The notes under the pieces: generated by a model
Told to the model about the DNA's origin: nothing
Database searches by the model: none
What the model saw: the letters and a program-made list of their open reading frames with translations, nothing else
Part shown: positions 8,555-17,315 of the stretch, piece by piece
Layout of the letters: every line of letters starts with the position of its first letter
Position numbering within the stretch: the stretch's first letter is position 1
Assembly: GCA_016722025.1 (NCBI GenBank)
Contig: JADKGZ010000008.1
Location: forward strand, 62,001-126,000
Length of the DNA stretch: 64,000 bases
Origin: Acidimicrobiaceae bacterium
GTDB taxonomy: Bacteria > Actinomycetota > Acidimicrobiia > Acidimicrobiales > Ilumatobacteraceae
Reading direction: 5' to 3'
Made by a program: the position numbers and the translations under genes

Positions 8555-9154
8555 TTACGTTGGATCGACGGCGCGGCGCATGAGGAGTCGGTCGGCTCGT
8601 TGGCGGAAGGTGCGGAATCCGTGCTTGAGGTACAGCCGCTTGGCGACCTCGTTGACGTCGGCGACTTCCAACACGACCGTCGCAGATGCTTGGTCGGCGC
8701 ATCGCTCTACTTCTCGCATGAGTGCGTCGCCGATGCCACGGTGCGGTTCGGTCGCGACGTCGGACAGCACCCATGTCCTTGTCGAGGGGACGTAGGTGCG
8801 ATGTGCGCGAATCTGGCGTTCACAACGTGGTGCGAGCACCAGTGCCGAGGCGGCCGCGATCGCGGTTGCGGTCACGGCGATGGCGACCTTGCCGTTTGCG
8901 ATGCAAACGAGCATGACGGCGAACGCGGGAACAAAGGTCGCGACGAACGCCAAGGTGGAGCGCGCGACGTGGCCGGCTTCGGTGAGGAGCGCGATGCCAC
9001 CGTTGGGGTGGGTGATCCGTTGGTCCGCGCTGAGCAGTCGCAGCGCGGACGCGAGTTGGTGCTTGTTGAACCGTCGGGCATGGAGCCGCGCCGCGTCCGT
9101 GAAGCGGAATGGTTCACTCGCTGGCGCGGTGGGCGGAGCGGATGACGAGGCCAT
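8555..9154 (-). CDS. GNAT family N-acetyltransferase with two N-terminal membrane segments
   Basis: 199 residues. The C-terminal half is a GNAT fold: the strand WVLSDVATEPH, acetyl-CoA loop RGIGDALMREVE (variant of RxxGxG/A), and the late motif ADVNEVAKRLYLKHGFRTF. The N-terminal half contains two hydrophobic helices (FVATFVPAFAVMLVCIA and VAIAVTATAIAAASALVL), so the catalytic domain appears to be tethered to the membrane. It is the last gene of a minus-strand group with the ATPase (9524) and the small protein at 9114, whose end overlaps this start by 41 bases. Substrate unknown. Confidence 0.75.
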   Translation of the reverse strand: MASSSAPPTAPASEPFRFTDAARLHARRFNKHQLASALRLLSADQRITHPNGGIALLTEAGHVARSTLAFVATFVPAFAVMLVCIANGKVAIAVTATAIAAASALVLAPRCERQIRAHRTYVPSTRTWVLSDVATEPHRGIGDALMREVERCADQASATVVLEVADVNEVAKRLYLKHGFRTFRQRADRLLMRRAVDPT

Positions 9155-9494
9155 TGGGCTGATGGTGCGGGCAAGGGAATGCGTCGATGTTGACGCTGCG
9201 GCCGGCGGCGATGGGAATGGGGATGAGGCATCCGCAGGGATGGCTGGGCAGCACGACCGTCGAGGGAGAACGCCCCGTCGGAGGGTCGTGCTGGCCGGCG
9301 GAGGGTTGGGCGGTCAGCCACACCGCCTGCGGTTCGCCGGTTCGGGCTTCGTGGATGACATCCACATCGGTGAGCTCGCGCAGGGTGATGGTGGCGCGTT
9401 GCGAGCCGGGGTGGCGGTCGATGTCGATGATCCCGATGGGGAGCTTCGGGTCGAGGGTGCTGAGGTGTTGTGCGAGTTGTCCGACGGTGAGCAT
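9114..9494 (-). CDS. hypothetical element protein
   Basis: 126 residues, not recognised. The first 60 residues (LTVGQLAQHLSTLDPKLPI onward) look like a compact alpha/beta domain of a kind often seen in plasmid and ICE proteins, and the tail has PCPHHQPNG, a possible metal-binding cluster. The ATG at 9494 follows GGGAG and is the only start compatible with the upstream ATPase gene, which ends at 9524. The same frame is open much further upstream, but there it is a shadow of the ATPase gene. It overlaps the GNAT gene by 41 bases, consistent with one operon. Confidence 0.6.
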   Translation of the reverse strand: MLTVGQLAQHLSTLDPKLPIGIIDIDRHPGSQRATITLRELTDVDVIHEARTGEPQAVWLTAQPSAGQHDPPTGRSPSTVVLPSHPCGCLIPIPIAAGRSVNIDAFPCPHHQPNGLVIRSAHRASE

Positions 9495-9523
9495 CGGCTG
9501 GTCTCCCTTCGTGGGTCGGCGGG

Positions 9524-10762
9524 TCAGGTGGTGCGACCTGGGTGCCGTGGCTTGCTGGAGGGGGAAGTGCTGGTTGGTTTCTTCGACGGCGACGTGCGTT
9601 CGGTTGGCTTTGGTGGTTCGGTGACGGTGAGCACGTAGTCGAGGAAGCCGGGGATGGATGCTGCGACGTGTCCGGTTGACGGTGCGACGATGATGCCGCG
9701 GTCGAGGAGCCTGTTGCGGACGGCGCTGAGTGCGGTGATGGGTTTGCCGAGCGCGTCGGCGATCTGGCCGGTTCGTACAGGAATGCTCGTCGAGATGCGC
9801 GCCATCGCAGTGAGGTAGGTCTGTTCGCCAGCGGGCAGCTTCTTCCAGCGAGCGACGTACAGGCCGCGTTCGCTGTCGTGTCGGGCGAGGTCGATCGCTC
9901 GGTTGGCGTCGTCGAGGGTGATGCGTGCGTGGCCGTCGGAGGCCTGCCAGGCGTAGTCGCCGAACAGTTGGACGAAGTACGGGTAGCCGCCGGTGGCGTC
10001 GGCGAGCACGGTGAGCGCGTCGCCGTCGAAGGGTCGGCCCGCGGAGTCGGCGGGGCCGGCGAGTGCTTGCAGGGTGGCGTCGTTGTCGAGGTTGTCGATC
10101 GGGTGGAACGCCATGCGTTCGCCATAGGTGACGGCGTCGGTGACGAGCCCGGGTGTGTCGGGCAGCCCGCCGAACACGATCATCGCGGTGAGCCCCGGTC
10201 GGCGGCTGAGGTCTTGCATGATCGGTCCGAACACCGAGAGCTCGTCGGGATGCACTTCTTGTACCTCGTCGACGAGGATCATCAGTCCGCGCCGGTCTTT
10301 CGTGCAGTGCTCGGCGACAGCCAGTACAGCGCTGGCGAACTGTTGGGCGATTGGGATCGCGTCGCGCCGTTCGCGTTTGGACTCTCGTCGGTAGACGCCG
10401 AGGTTGAGCGTCTGGGATTCCTCGCCCCATCGTTCGCGCAGCTCGACGAGTTCGCGGCTCATCTTCTTGGTCAGCCCCGTGCAGTCGTGGAGCTGTTCGA
10501 CGATCGCGCCGATCGGGTCACCGGGTGAGCGGGCCTCGTGACGCACCACAGCCCACTTGCGTTCCATCGCGATCGCCGCGTACCGGTCGAGGAGCACGGT
10601 CTTGCCGACACCGCGCGGCCCGTACAGGACTTGGAACGACTGGCGCCGGTTGCCACTGGTCCGGACTGCGGTCTCGACGAGCTGCAGGAGGTGCTGGCGG
10701 CCGGCCAGCAGCGGCGGTTGCGTTGCGAATCCTGGCCGATACGGGCTCGGTGTCGACATCAT
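9524..10762 (-). CDS. AAA/STAND-type ATPase with C-terminal winged helix
   Basis: 412 residues of ORC1/Cdc6-like AAA architecture. Walker A GPRGVGKTVLL is near residue 50 and Walker B LMILVDEVQEV near 170; GGYPYFVQLFGDYAW is the lid helix region seen in archaeal-type ATPases, and a winged helix follows (RTGQIADALGKPITALSAVRNRLLDRGII). The last ~30 residues are low-complexity and basic. Such proteins load or position other factors on DNA or act as regulators. The ATG at 10762 is six bases from GAGGAG. The promoter region has three TATCG repeats (10771-10815). Confidence 0.75.
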   Translation of the reverse strand: MMSTPSPYRPGFATQPPLLAGRQHLLQLVETAVRTSGNRRQSFQVLYGPRGVGKTVLLDRYAAIAMERKWAVVRHEARSPGDPIGAIVEQLHDCTGLTKKMSRELVELRERWGEESQTLNLGVYRRESKRERRDAIPIAQQFASAVLAVAEHCTKDRRGLMILVDEVQEVHPDELSVFGPIMQDLSRRPGLTAMIVFGGLPDTPGLVTDAVTYGERMAFHPIDNLDNDATLQALAGPADSAGRPFDGDALTVLADATGGYPYFVQLFGDYAWQASDGHARITLDDANRAIDLARHDSERGLYVARWKKLPAGEQTYLTAMARISTSIPVRTGQIADALGKPITALSAVRNRLLDRGIIVAPSTGHVAASIPGFLDYVLTVTEPPKPTERTSPSKKPTSTSPSSKPRHPGRTT

Positions 10763-10892
10763 CGCTCCTCTCGATAGGAAACGATAACACAACCCGTTTA
10801 TAAGAAGCTATCGACAATCGTAATTCGCTGATGTCGCGCCGCCGGCCGGGTAGGGGTGGGGAGTGTCGCTGATGAAGGACTCGTCGATCGCG

Positions 10893-11090
10893 CTATGTCA
10901 GCCGGTTCGTTCGTCGCGCCTCCAGACGCTCGCGACGGTTGAGCTCCCGAGAAATCGCCGCAGCGACGAGGTCTTGCACGCTGATGTCGTCCTGGCGGGC
11001 GCGAACTCTCAGCCGCTTGATCAACGAGCGAGGCAGCTTCGTGGCCAGCGGGTCGATTGGTTCGTCTCGTTCGATACGAGGGCGCGGCAC
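10893..11090 (-). CDS. ribbon-helix-helix DNA-binding protein
   Basis: The C-terminal half of this 65-residue frame reads ATKLPRSLIKRLRVRARQDD then ISVQDLVAAAISRELN, the strand-helix-helix pattern of CopG/Arc/ParG regulators, in which the strand ATKLP pairs in the dimer and contacts DNA. The GTG at 11090 gives a normal RHH length. The frame is open to 11564, but upstream residues lack RHH features and overlap the divergent prepilin peptidase gene. It is placed head to head with the pilus operon and is a candidate regulator of it. Confidence 0.6.
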   Translation of the reverse strand: MPRPRIERDEPIDPLATKLPRSLIKRLRVRARQDDISVQDLVAAAISRELNRRERLEARRTNRLT

Positions 11091-11228
11091 AGCGCGAGAA
11101 TACGACTGCTCGCAGACGGCTCGTTCACACGGACGCAGACGGCGCGCCGCATACCGGCTTACTTGTATGCCCCACCCGCGAAAAACGAGTTCGGCAGCGG
11201 TGATACCGTGAAGGGTTCGGGGGTAGCC

Positions 11229-11825
11229 ATGCTCCACACCACGCCAACTCAAGCGGCGGTGGATGACCTGGAACAGCGCGGCCCCGGAGCAGGAACCATC
11301 GGTGCTGGCCTCGCAATTGCGACCCTGCTCGCCGTTGTGTACGTCGGCCGGGCCGAGGTGTTGATGATGCCGGCGCTCGGGATGATCGCCGTCACTGCGG
11401 CCGTCGTCGACGCTCGCACACTTCGAATTCCGAACTGGCTGACCGGCACGGGTGCTTTCGTCCTTGCTGTTCTCAGTGTCCACCTTGTTGTTGTGGAGAA
11501 CACTGCGTGGCAGCCGCTCGCCGCGGGAACGGCGATCATGGGCGGGCCGCTCCTCGCGGCGCATCTCGTCAGCAAGTCGCGCACACCCGGGCTCGGCGAT
11601 GTCAAGCTCGCAACTGTTCTCGGCGCGCCACTCGGCGCAATCTCACCGGCCGCCGCGTATTGGGCACTGCTCATGGCGCTGTCGATCGGTGCCGGGTTCG
11701 GACTCATCTACCAGCGGACGACCAAGCGCCGGGCGTTCCCCCTTGGCCCAGCGATCTCGCTAGCATCCGTCTTGACAGCGTTCGCATTCGGTCTCACCGA
11801 CTCGAATGGGGTGTGGACGCTGTGA
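11229..11825 (+). CDS. prepilin peptidase (A24 family, TadV/CpaA-like)
   Basis: 198 residues with about six membrane helices. The two catalytic aspartates of A24 peptidases are present in their usual contexts: VDARTLRIPNWLT (first Asp) and TPGLGDVKLATVLG (GxGDxK, second Asp). The short size without a methylase domain is typical of Tad/Flp-locus peptidases. It would cleave the leader of the pilin and pseudopilins encoded downstream. ATG 11229 is preceded by CGGGGG; GTG 11208 in the same frame is an alternative. Confidence 0.87.
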   Translation: MLHTTPTQAAVDDLEQRGPGAGTIGAGLAIATLLAVVYVGRAEVLMMPALGMIAVTAAVVDARTLRIPNWLTGTGAFVLAVLSVHLVVVENTAWQPLAAGTAIMGGPLLAAHLVSKSRTPGLGDVKLATVLGAPLGAISPAAAYWALLMALSIGAGFGLIYQRTTKRRAFPLGPAISLASVLTAFAFGLTDSNGVWTL

Positions 11826-11895
11826 TCGCGATCGCGACCGATCGCCTCCTGCCGACCTTCGGCTGCGCACCTGCGCATCGCCGAGAGGAGTTGTC

Positions 11896-12631
11896 ATGAA
11901 GCGATCCCACCCAGCCTTCTCGTTCATCGTCGTTGCTGCGCTCGTGCTCGGTGCCTGCTCGAGCGGCGACAGTTCGAACGGCGACCCGACCGTGCCGATC
12001 CCAACCGCCGCTACGTCACTGACCAGCACGACGTCGGCCGACTCGACGACCACGTCTACCGGTTCTGCCTCGAGCGATGCGTCGACATCGACGACGTCGT
12101 CGTCGACGACGACGACGAATGGTCCGCCAACGACACTGATCCGGCCGGCCGACTTGGTGACCGACCCCAACGACCCGAACAACCTGCACGCCAGCCTGCC
12201 CGAGCATCAGCCGATCATCGACGCTTACGTCGCCGCGTGTGTACGCGCAACTCGTCACCTACTCGCGATGGCCGCTTGACCCGACGAGCCCGGAATTGGC
12301 TGCTGCGCCGATCACGGAGCGAGTCCTGCAGGCGAACAACGACGGCATGGTCGAGCGCACGCAGAAGAATCAGGTGCTCGACATCTCCGGCGGCGTCACG
12401 CTGCGGCCGTACGTCGTCGAGAACGATGACCCGACCCGAGCGTTCGTATGGGACTGCCAGATCGATGCGACGTTCTGGAAGGACAAGGACACGGGCGTGA
12501 AGGCACCGCCCGATGCGTGGCCCAATCTGGGGCCACCCGGCGTCGAGACCGGCGTCGTAGCTGTCATGGTGCTTGTCGACGGGCGGTGGTTGCTCGACGA
12601 CGGCGGACTGGAGCCGCAGGCATGCGAGTAG
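11896..12631 (+). pseudogene. lipoprotein, interrupted by a frameshift near 12,240
   Basis: The first frame (11896-12279) starts after GAGAGGAG and encodes a lipoprotein signal with lipobox VLGACSS, a Ser/Thr-rich linker, then HQPIIDAYVAAC. It then runs into an unrelated tail and stops. The second frame (GTG 12239 to 12631) continues a plausible globular domain: YAQLVTYSRWPLDPTSPEL, then NDGMVERTQKNQVLD and a C-terminal DGRWLLDDGG. The two frames overlap by 41 bases and together make one ~240-residue secreted lipoprotein. Either an indel lies in the TGTGTAC region or the two parts are separately translated. It lies in the pilus operon between the peptidase and a secreted protein. Function unknown. 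Confidence 0.6.
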
Positions 12632-13707
12632 GTCGCAGCTTCGTCGCGGCCGTGGTCATGGCGGGCGCACTCGCGGCGACGCCGACCGTGCACGCAGCAC
12701 CGCCGGTCGGTCCCGGGGGCGATCCACCGCCGCCGCCTCAGCCGGGGCCAATCACGGTGCAGTATCGGAATGGGTCCGGTGGACTGTCGTCGACGACGTC
12801 GATTCCAGTGGGGTCGGCGTTCCGTTCGGCGGGTGGGTCGGATCGCGCTCCGTGCACGTTCATGTACCTCGGCCTCGACCCGGATGGCGACGGCCCGCTG
12901 CAGCCGATCTACGAGCCCCGTGAGTCGCTGCAATGGATGTTCCGCGAGACGACCGACACGGTGGTGGAGCTCACGCCTGAGGAGTGGGCAGCGGTCGCAG
13001 AACTGGGTGGCACGGATGTGGCGTCGGTGTTCGCAACGTATGGTCGTGTTGAGTCGGCGTACCGCCGGTTCGACGTGTACTGCGTCGGTACGCAGGGCTC
13101 GGGCACGACGACGAACTCGTTGGTGACGTCGACGCTGGTGTCGATTCGTGACGTGTTCTGGGACCCGTATGCGCGGATCGGCACGTTGTGGACTGGTCTG
13201 CAGTTGGATCGCCCGGTCGCGTTGACGGTGCCGGACAGCGGGCTGTTCGGTGGGTTGCCGGTGAACATGCCGGCAACTCTGCAGATCGACGCGGCGCCGT
13301 GGAGGACATACGTGTCGGCACCGTCCACGTATCGGGGTTGGACCTCGCGGCTGGTGTTGTCGCCGGACTCGCTGGTGTTCGACTTGTCGTTCGATCCCGA
13401 TGACGGCCCAGCCACGTCGATCACCGTTGACTGCTTGGAAGGCTCGGCGGATCAGCCGGATGCGGGTGCGATCCCACGACGGTCCAGCGACGTGCCTGAC
13501 TTCGCGGAGCCGGGGCAGTACGACGCGCCGTGTGTCTGGATTCCGCCGGAGCCTGGCGAGCTCATCGTGACGGCACGGATCACCTACGAGGTGGTGTTCA
13601 CGGTGTCGGGCTTCGCCGATGTGCTGGCCCCGTATGTGTGGTCGTCGAGTCCGCTGACGGTGCGAGTCGACGAGCTGAGTGTGGTCAACACCCGGACAGG
13701 CAACTGA
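12622..13707 (+). CDS. secreted protein of the pilus locus, function unknown
   Basis: 361 residues. It starts with a Sec signal (RSFVAAVVMAGALAATPTVHA, cleavage after HAA) and a Gly/Pro linker GPGGDPPPPPQPGP. The mature part is beta-rich, contains CTFMYLGLDPDGDGPLQP and two late cysteines (VDCLEG, APCVWIPPEPGE), and has no membrane anchor. No known enzyme motif is visible. The ATG overlaps the stop of the preceding lipoprotein frame by ten bases, so the two are translationally coupled. Similar secreted proteins of unknown function are common at the start of actinobacterial Tad-like operons; this comparison is from memory and inexact. Confidence 0.7.
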   Translation: MRVGRSFVAAVVMAGALAATPTVHAAPPVGPGGDPPPPPQPGPITVQYRNGSGGLSSTTSIPVGSAFRSAGGSDRAPCTFMYLGLDPDGDGPLQPIYEPRESLQWMFRETTDTVVELTPEEWAAVAELGGTDVASVFATYGRVESAYRRFDVYCVGTQGSGTTTNSLVTSTLVSIRDVFWDPYARIGTLWTGLQLDRPVALTVPDSGLFGGLPVNMPATLQIDAAPWRTYVSAPSTYRGWTSRLVLSPDSLVFDLSFDPDDGPATSITVDCLEGSADQPDAGAIPRRSSDVPDFAEPGQYDAPCVWIPPEPGELIVTARITYEVVFTVSGFADVLAPYVWSSSPLTVRVDELSVVNTRTGN

Positions 13708-13721
13708 CGAGGAGGCTCGAG

Positions 13722-14351
13722 ATGACGGCGACCGAAACCACTCCGCTGGCCGGCAGACGATCCGGTCAACCTCGCGGTCCCTCGCGACGGGTGCGGTTGC
13801 CGTGGCTCGCCGCCGCTGCCGGGCTGGCGGTCCTTGTTGCAGCGTTGGTGTTGTGGGGGTTCGGTAGGGCAGCCGAGCGGCGCGAGGTGGTGATGGTCGT
13901 CGCGCCGGTGGAGGCGGGCGACCCGATCACGGACGCGGCGTTGGGTTCGACGATGGCGGCCATCGACTCCTCGTCTACCCAGCTGTTCTCGGCGTCACAG
14001 CGTGCCGAGCTGGTGGGCAAGATCGCCGCGATCGACCTTGCGCCGGGCGACCTGCTGGGCCCGTCGTTGATCTCGACCGGGCCGAGCGTGCCAGACGGCT
14101 GGTTGGAGATCGGTGGGCTGTTGCGCGCGGGCCGGTACCCGGTCTCGTTGAGTGTCGGCGACCAGTTGCTGGCCCTCCCGATGGATGGCGCCGATGTCAC
14201 CCCGGTAGCGGTGTTGGTCGTCGAGTCGTCGGTCGGTGACGACCGGGCGTTGACGGTCGTGCTGGCGGCAGCACCCGAGTCGGCGGCACAGGTCGCGCAG
14301 TGGGCGGCATCTGATGATTTGGTGTTGGTCCGTGTCGGAGCGCAGCCGTGA
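13722..14351 (+). CDS. SAF-domain pilus assembly protein, CpaB/RcpC-like
   Basis: 209 residues: a basic N-terminus, one membrane helix (LAAAAGLAVLVAALVLWGF), then an extracytoplasmic SAF domain starting VVMVVAPVEAGDPITDAAL and containing LAPGDLLGPSLIS, the paired motifs by which CpaB/RcpC proteins are recognised. CpaB stabilises the Tad secretion channel or pilus outside the membrane. A strong ACGAGGAGG ribosome site precedes the ATG. Its last codons overlap the GTG of the CpaE-like gene, the first of a chain of overlapping genes running to 22.9 kb. Confidence 0.8.
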   Translation: MTATETTPLAGRRSGQPRGPSRRVRLPWLAAAAGLAVLVAALVLWGFGRAAERREVVMVVAPVEAGDPITDAALGSTMAAIDSSSTQLFSASQRAELVGKIAAIDLAPGDLLGPSLISTGPSVPDGWLEIGGLLRAGRYPVSLSVGDQLLALPMDGADVTPVAVLVVESSVGDDRALTVVLAAAPESAAQVAQWAASDDLVLVRVGAQP

Positions 14352-15091
14352 CGTGGGTGATCGCGGTCGGCTCGATCAAGGCCTCTGGCGGCGCCACCTC
14401 GACGACGTTGGTGCTCGCGGCATCAGCAGCGGCGACCGGTGAGCACGTCACCCTGGTCGAGGCGGACCCGTCGGGTGGGTCGCTGCTGGGTTGGTGTGCG
14501 GACCTCGACCCGTCCGGCCCAGGACTGTACGAGGGCGTGTTCCAACGCGATCTGGCCGTCGGTGTGCAGCGGCTTGGCGAGTTCGATGTGGTCGCCGCGC
14601 AGGGTGATCCGTGGCGGATCTCGGCCGCGCTGGATCGCCCTCGAGGTTGGCGGCAGTTGCTCGACCCGCTCGACGGGGTCGTCGTGGTCGACATCGGCCG
14701 GCTGTTCCCTGGGTCGCCGGCGGCACAGATTGCCGGTGTCGCCGATGTCGTGGTGTTGGTCGCTCCGCCCGAGCCCGGCCCGTTGGCGGCAACCTTGGAG
14801 TGGGTCGCCCGTCGCGGCCAGTTCGCCGCGACGGATGCCCAGATCGACGCCGGGCGGGTGAGGATTCTCACTGTCGACGTCGCGGCCGAGCGTCGCCTGC
14901 GGATCGACCCGGGTCGATTGGCGCGTGACGAACTCGGCCCCGCCTACGCCGGCCATGTCCCGTTCGATGACGGGGCTCTCGACCTGTTGTGTCGAGGTGC
15001 GTCGATCGGGCATCGCTCTCTGCGCCGATCGCGATTGGTGCTCGGCGTACACGGCTTGTTGGCGCAGCTTCAGGTGGGGGTGACGGTGTGA
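14348..15091 (+). CDS. CpaE/TadZ-like MinD-family ATPase
   Basis: 247 residues of the MinD/ParA fold. The phosphate loop reads SIKASGGATSTTLVLA, so the signature lysine of the deviant Walker A (KGGxGKT) is missing, although the glycine and TT remain. VTLVEADPSGGSLLGW corresponds to the VxLVDxDxxxG strand and VVVVDIGRLF to Walker B. TadZ/CpaE proteins place the Tad machine at a cell position, and several family members are degenerate in the same loop. GTG start overlaps the CpaB stop; the next gene starts within its own stop region. Confidence 0.75.
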   Translation: MTWVIAVGSIKASGGATSTTLVLAASAAATGEHVTLVEADPSGGSLLGWCADLDPSGPGLYEGVFQRDLAVGVQRLGEFDVVAAQGDPWRISAALDRPRGWRQLLDPLDGVVVVDIGRLFPGSPAAQIAGVADVVVLVAPPEPGPLAATLEWVARRGQFAATDAQIDAGRVRILTVDVAAERRLRIDPGRLARDELGPAYAGHVPFDDGALDLLCRGASIGHRSLRRSRLVLGVHGLLAQLQVGVTV

Positions 15092-16455
15092 ACGGGCCAC
15101 AGGATTGGTTGATGGAGTTGGCGGAGCAGGTTCGCCGCGAGTTCGGTGCCCAGCTTCCGGCCGCACCGGTGCGTGAATCGCACGCAGACCGTGACCGCCG
15201 ACAGGAACAGACCAAGTTCGAACTGGAGACGAAGGTGCTGCCGATCGTCAACGAGCAGCGCGTCGCCAGTCGGGAACCGGCGCTGTCGGAAGCGGAGGAA
15301 GACATCGTCGTCGAGTTGATCCTTTCGGCGATGTTCCTGCTCCCTCGCCTGTACGGGATTCTCGCCGGGGAACCGTTGGCGGAGGACGTGCTCGTGTTCC
15401 CCGGCCAACCGGTGCGCGTCGATCGTGCCGACGGCACCAAGAGCTACTACCCGGCGCTGGCACGAACCGCCGAGGAGTTGACCCAGATGATCGCCGACGT
15501 TGCGGCGACACATCATCGGCCATTCAGTTTCGAGCATCCCTTCGTCGACGTGCAGTTGTCCCCCCGGCTGCGGTTCCACGGTCAAGGGTTCGACGTCGTG
15601 TCCAGACCGGCGATCTTCATCCGTGTGCACCGTGTGATGGGCGCAACCTTCGATGACCTGTTCGAGTGGGGCTCGATCTCGAACGGGATGCGCTACCTGC
15701 TCGGCACCGCAGCGGTCGAGGCCCAGCTGTCCGCTGCGACCACTGGGGTGCAGGGCTCGGGCAAGACGACGGTGTTGCGCGCGTTCCCGCTGGCGTACCC
15801 GCCGGACACGCGGATCGTCACCGTCGAGACCGATTTCGAGTTGGGGTTGGTGTCGTTGGGTCGGCCGTGGACACAGGAGATGCAGGCGCGGATGCCGATG
15901 ACCTCGACGTCGCGTGGGATCTCGTGCGCCGACATGATGGCCCCGGTGCTGCGCACCCGCGGCGAGCTGAACATGATCGGCGAGGTCCGCAGTGATGAGG
16001 CCGACCCGGCGATCCGCGCCGCCAACATCGGCCAGGGCACCCTGGTGACAGTCCACGGCTCATCAGCCGTGGCGGGGCTCGGGCAACTGATCGATCGGAT
16101 CTGTGAACGCGGCTCGAGCGAGCGTGACCAGGCCGCGCGGATGGTGTACCAGGCGTTCGACCTGGTCGTGCATTGCTCGATGGCCCGCGATCGGCGACGT
16201 TGGATTCAAGAGATCGTCGCCCCATCGATCGAAGGTGACCGCTGCGTCGTCCACACCCTGTACGCACCGCAACCCGGCGCCGGTGATCTGCGTGGCCGAG
16301 CGTCTCGCACGCCATGGCCGGATCTGTTGGTCACCAAGATCCGCACCAACTTCCCCGACTTCGAGCTCGCCGACGCACTCGACGACACCTACCTGCCGAT
16401 GCAAGCAGCGGCCCACGCGACCGGGTCGCCGTTCTCGCTGGAGGCGGTGTCGTGA
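15088..16455 (+). CDS. CpaF/TadA-type secretion ATPase
   Basis: 455 residues. This is the motor ATPase of the Tad/Flp pilus. The N-terminal domain spans residues 1-190. The core has Walker A GVQGSGKTTVLRAF near residue 230, an Asp box around VETDFELGL, Walker B with MIGEVRSDEA, and a His box VTVHGSSAVAGLGQLIDR. It lacks membrane segments and would work at the inner face of the membrane with TadB and TadC. The GTG at 15088 overlaps the CpaE stop. It is closer to CpaF/TadA than to VirB11 because of its neighbours. Confidence 0.9.
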   Translation: MNGPQDWLMELAEQVRREFGAQLPAAPVRESHADRDRRQEQTKFELETKVLPIVNEQRVASREPALSEAEEDIVVELILSAMFLLPRLYGILAGEPLAEDVLVFPGQPVRVDRADGTKSYYPALARTAEELTQMIADVAATHHRPFSFEHPFVDVQLSPRLRFHGQGFDVVSRPAIFIRVHRVMGATFDDLFEWGSISNGMRYLLGTAAVEAQLSAATTGVQGSGKTTVLRAFPLAYPPDTRIVTVETDFELGLVSLGRPWTQEMQARMPMTSTSRGISCADMMAPVLRTRGELNMIGEVRSDEADPAIRAANIGQGTLVTVHGSSAVAGLGQLIDRICERGSSERDQAARMVYQAFDLVVHCSMARDRRRWIQEIVAPSIEGDRCVVHTLYAPQPGAGDLRGRASRTPWPDLLVTKIRTNFPDFELADALDDTYLPMQAAAHATGSPFSLEAVS

Positions 16456-17315
16456 ACGCCACGATGCGGCTCCTCGTCGCCGTGGCGGCCGGCCTGGCGG
16501 CGGGCGCAGCGGTGTGGTGTGCCGCCGAATCCATGCGCCCACGATCAGCCTCCAACCCGCTCGCTCGACGTCGCTCGCAACTGGCGAGTGGCAACGCATT
16601 GGTCGTCGCCGTCGTTGCCGGACTGGTGGTGTTGTTGGTCACGCGCTGGCCGGTCGCCGCTGCGGGGACGATCGCGCTGGTGGTGGTGTGGCCGAGGTTG
16701 TTCGCCGGCAAGTCGGCGACCGTCGAGCGTCGCCGTCTCGATGGGATCGCCAAGTGGTTGGAGGACCTCCGTGATCTTCAGCTTGGATCGAATCTCGATC
16801 TGGTCGAGGCCTTGACCGAGTCCGCCAAACGGGCGCCGACGGTGATCGAAACGGAACTCGGCCGGCTTGCCGGTCGGCTCGGCCATCACATGCCCTTGCG
16901 CGACGCACTCGTGCATCTGGCCGACGAACTCGATCACCCAGTCTCGGACACCGCCGTGGCGTCGATGTTGTTCGCCGCCGGGCACGCCTCGGGTTCGGCG
17001 TTACAGGACACCTTCGCCCAGCTCGCGGTGACGGCCCGCGACGAGCTCACCGCCCGGGACCGCATCGACCGCCTGCGAGCGAACTTCGAACGGTCGATGC
17101 GTCGGATGCTGGCGATTCTGGGCGGCCTGGTTGTGTACATGATCGTCGTCGCCTCCGAGACCCTGGAGCCCTATCGGTCGTCGGTCGGCCAGCTGTGGCT
17201 GTTGGTGCCGTTGTCGATCTGGGCGCTCAGTCTGGTGTGGCTCCGCAACCTGTCCCGATACGAACGCGCCGGCAGGTTCGTCAGCCGTGAGGCACTCGCC
17301 GAGGCTCGGCCATGA
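16452..17315 (+). CDS. TadB-like type II secretion F-domain protein
   Basis: 287 residues with two helices near the N-terminus and two at the C-terminus (GGLVVYMIVVAS, LWLLVPLSIWALSLVWL), around a cytoplasmic T2SSF helical bundle containing LRDLQLGSNLDLVEAL and PLRDALVHLADELDHP. TadB is one of the two platform proteins that couple the CpaF ATPase to pilus assembly. GTG start overlaps the CpaF stop (GTGTCGTGA region) and its end overlaps the ATG of TadC by four bases. Confidence 0.85.
   Translation: MNATMRLLVAVAAGLAAGAAVWCAAESMRPRSASNPLARRRSQLASGNALVVAVVAGLVVLLVTRWPVAAAGTIALVVVWPRLFAGKSATVERRRLDGIAKWLEDLRDLQLGSNLDLVEALTESAKRAPTVIETELGRLAGRLGHHMPLRDALVHLADELDHPVSDTAVASMLFAAGHASGSALQDTFAQLAVTARDELTARDRIDRLRANFERSMRRMLAILGGLVVYMIVVASETLEPYRSSVGQLWLLVPLSIWALSLVWLRNLSRYERAGRFVSREALAEARP

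Noticed and set aside
12239..12631. Separate small gene starting at GTG 12239
   Set aside because: No ribosome site; the sequence continues the lipoprotein domain of the preceding frame, so a frameshifted single gene is more likely.
15088..16455. CpaF-like ATPase as VirB11 of the T4SS
   Set aside because: It is embedded between CpaE and TadB/TadC homologues with overlapping stops and starts; actinobacterial T4SS of this type usually lack VirB11.
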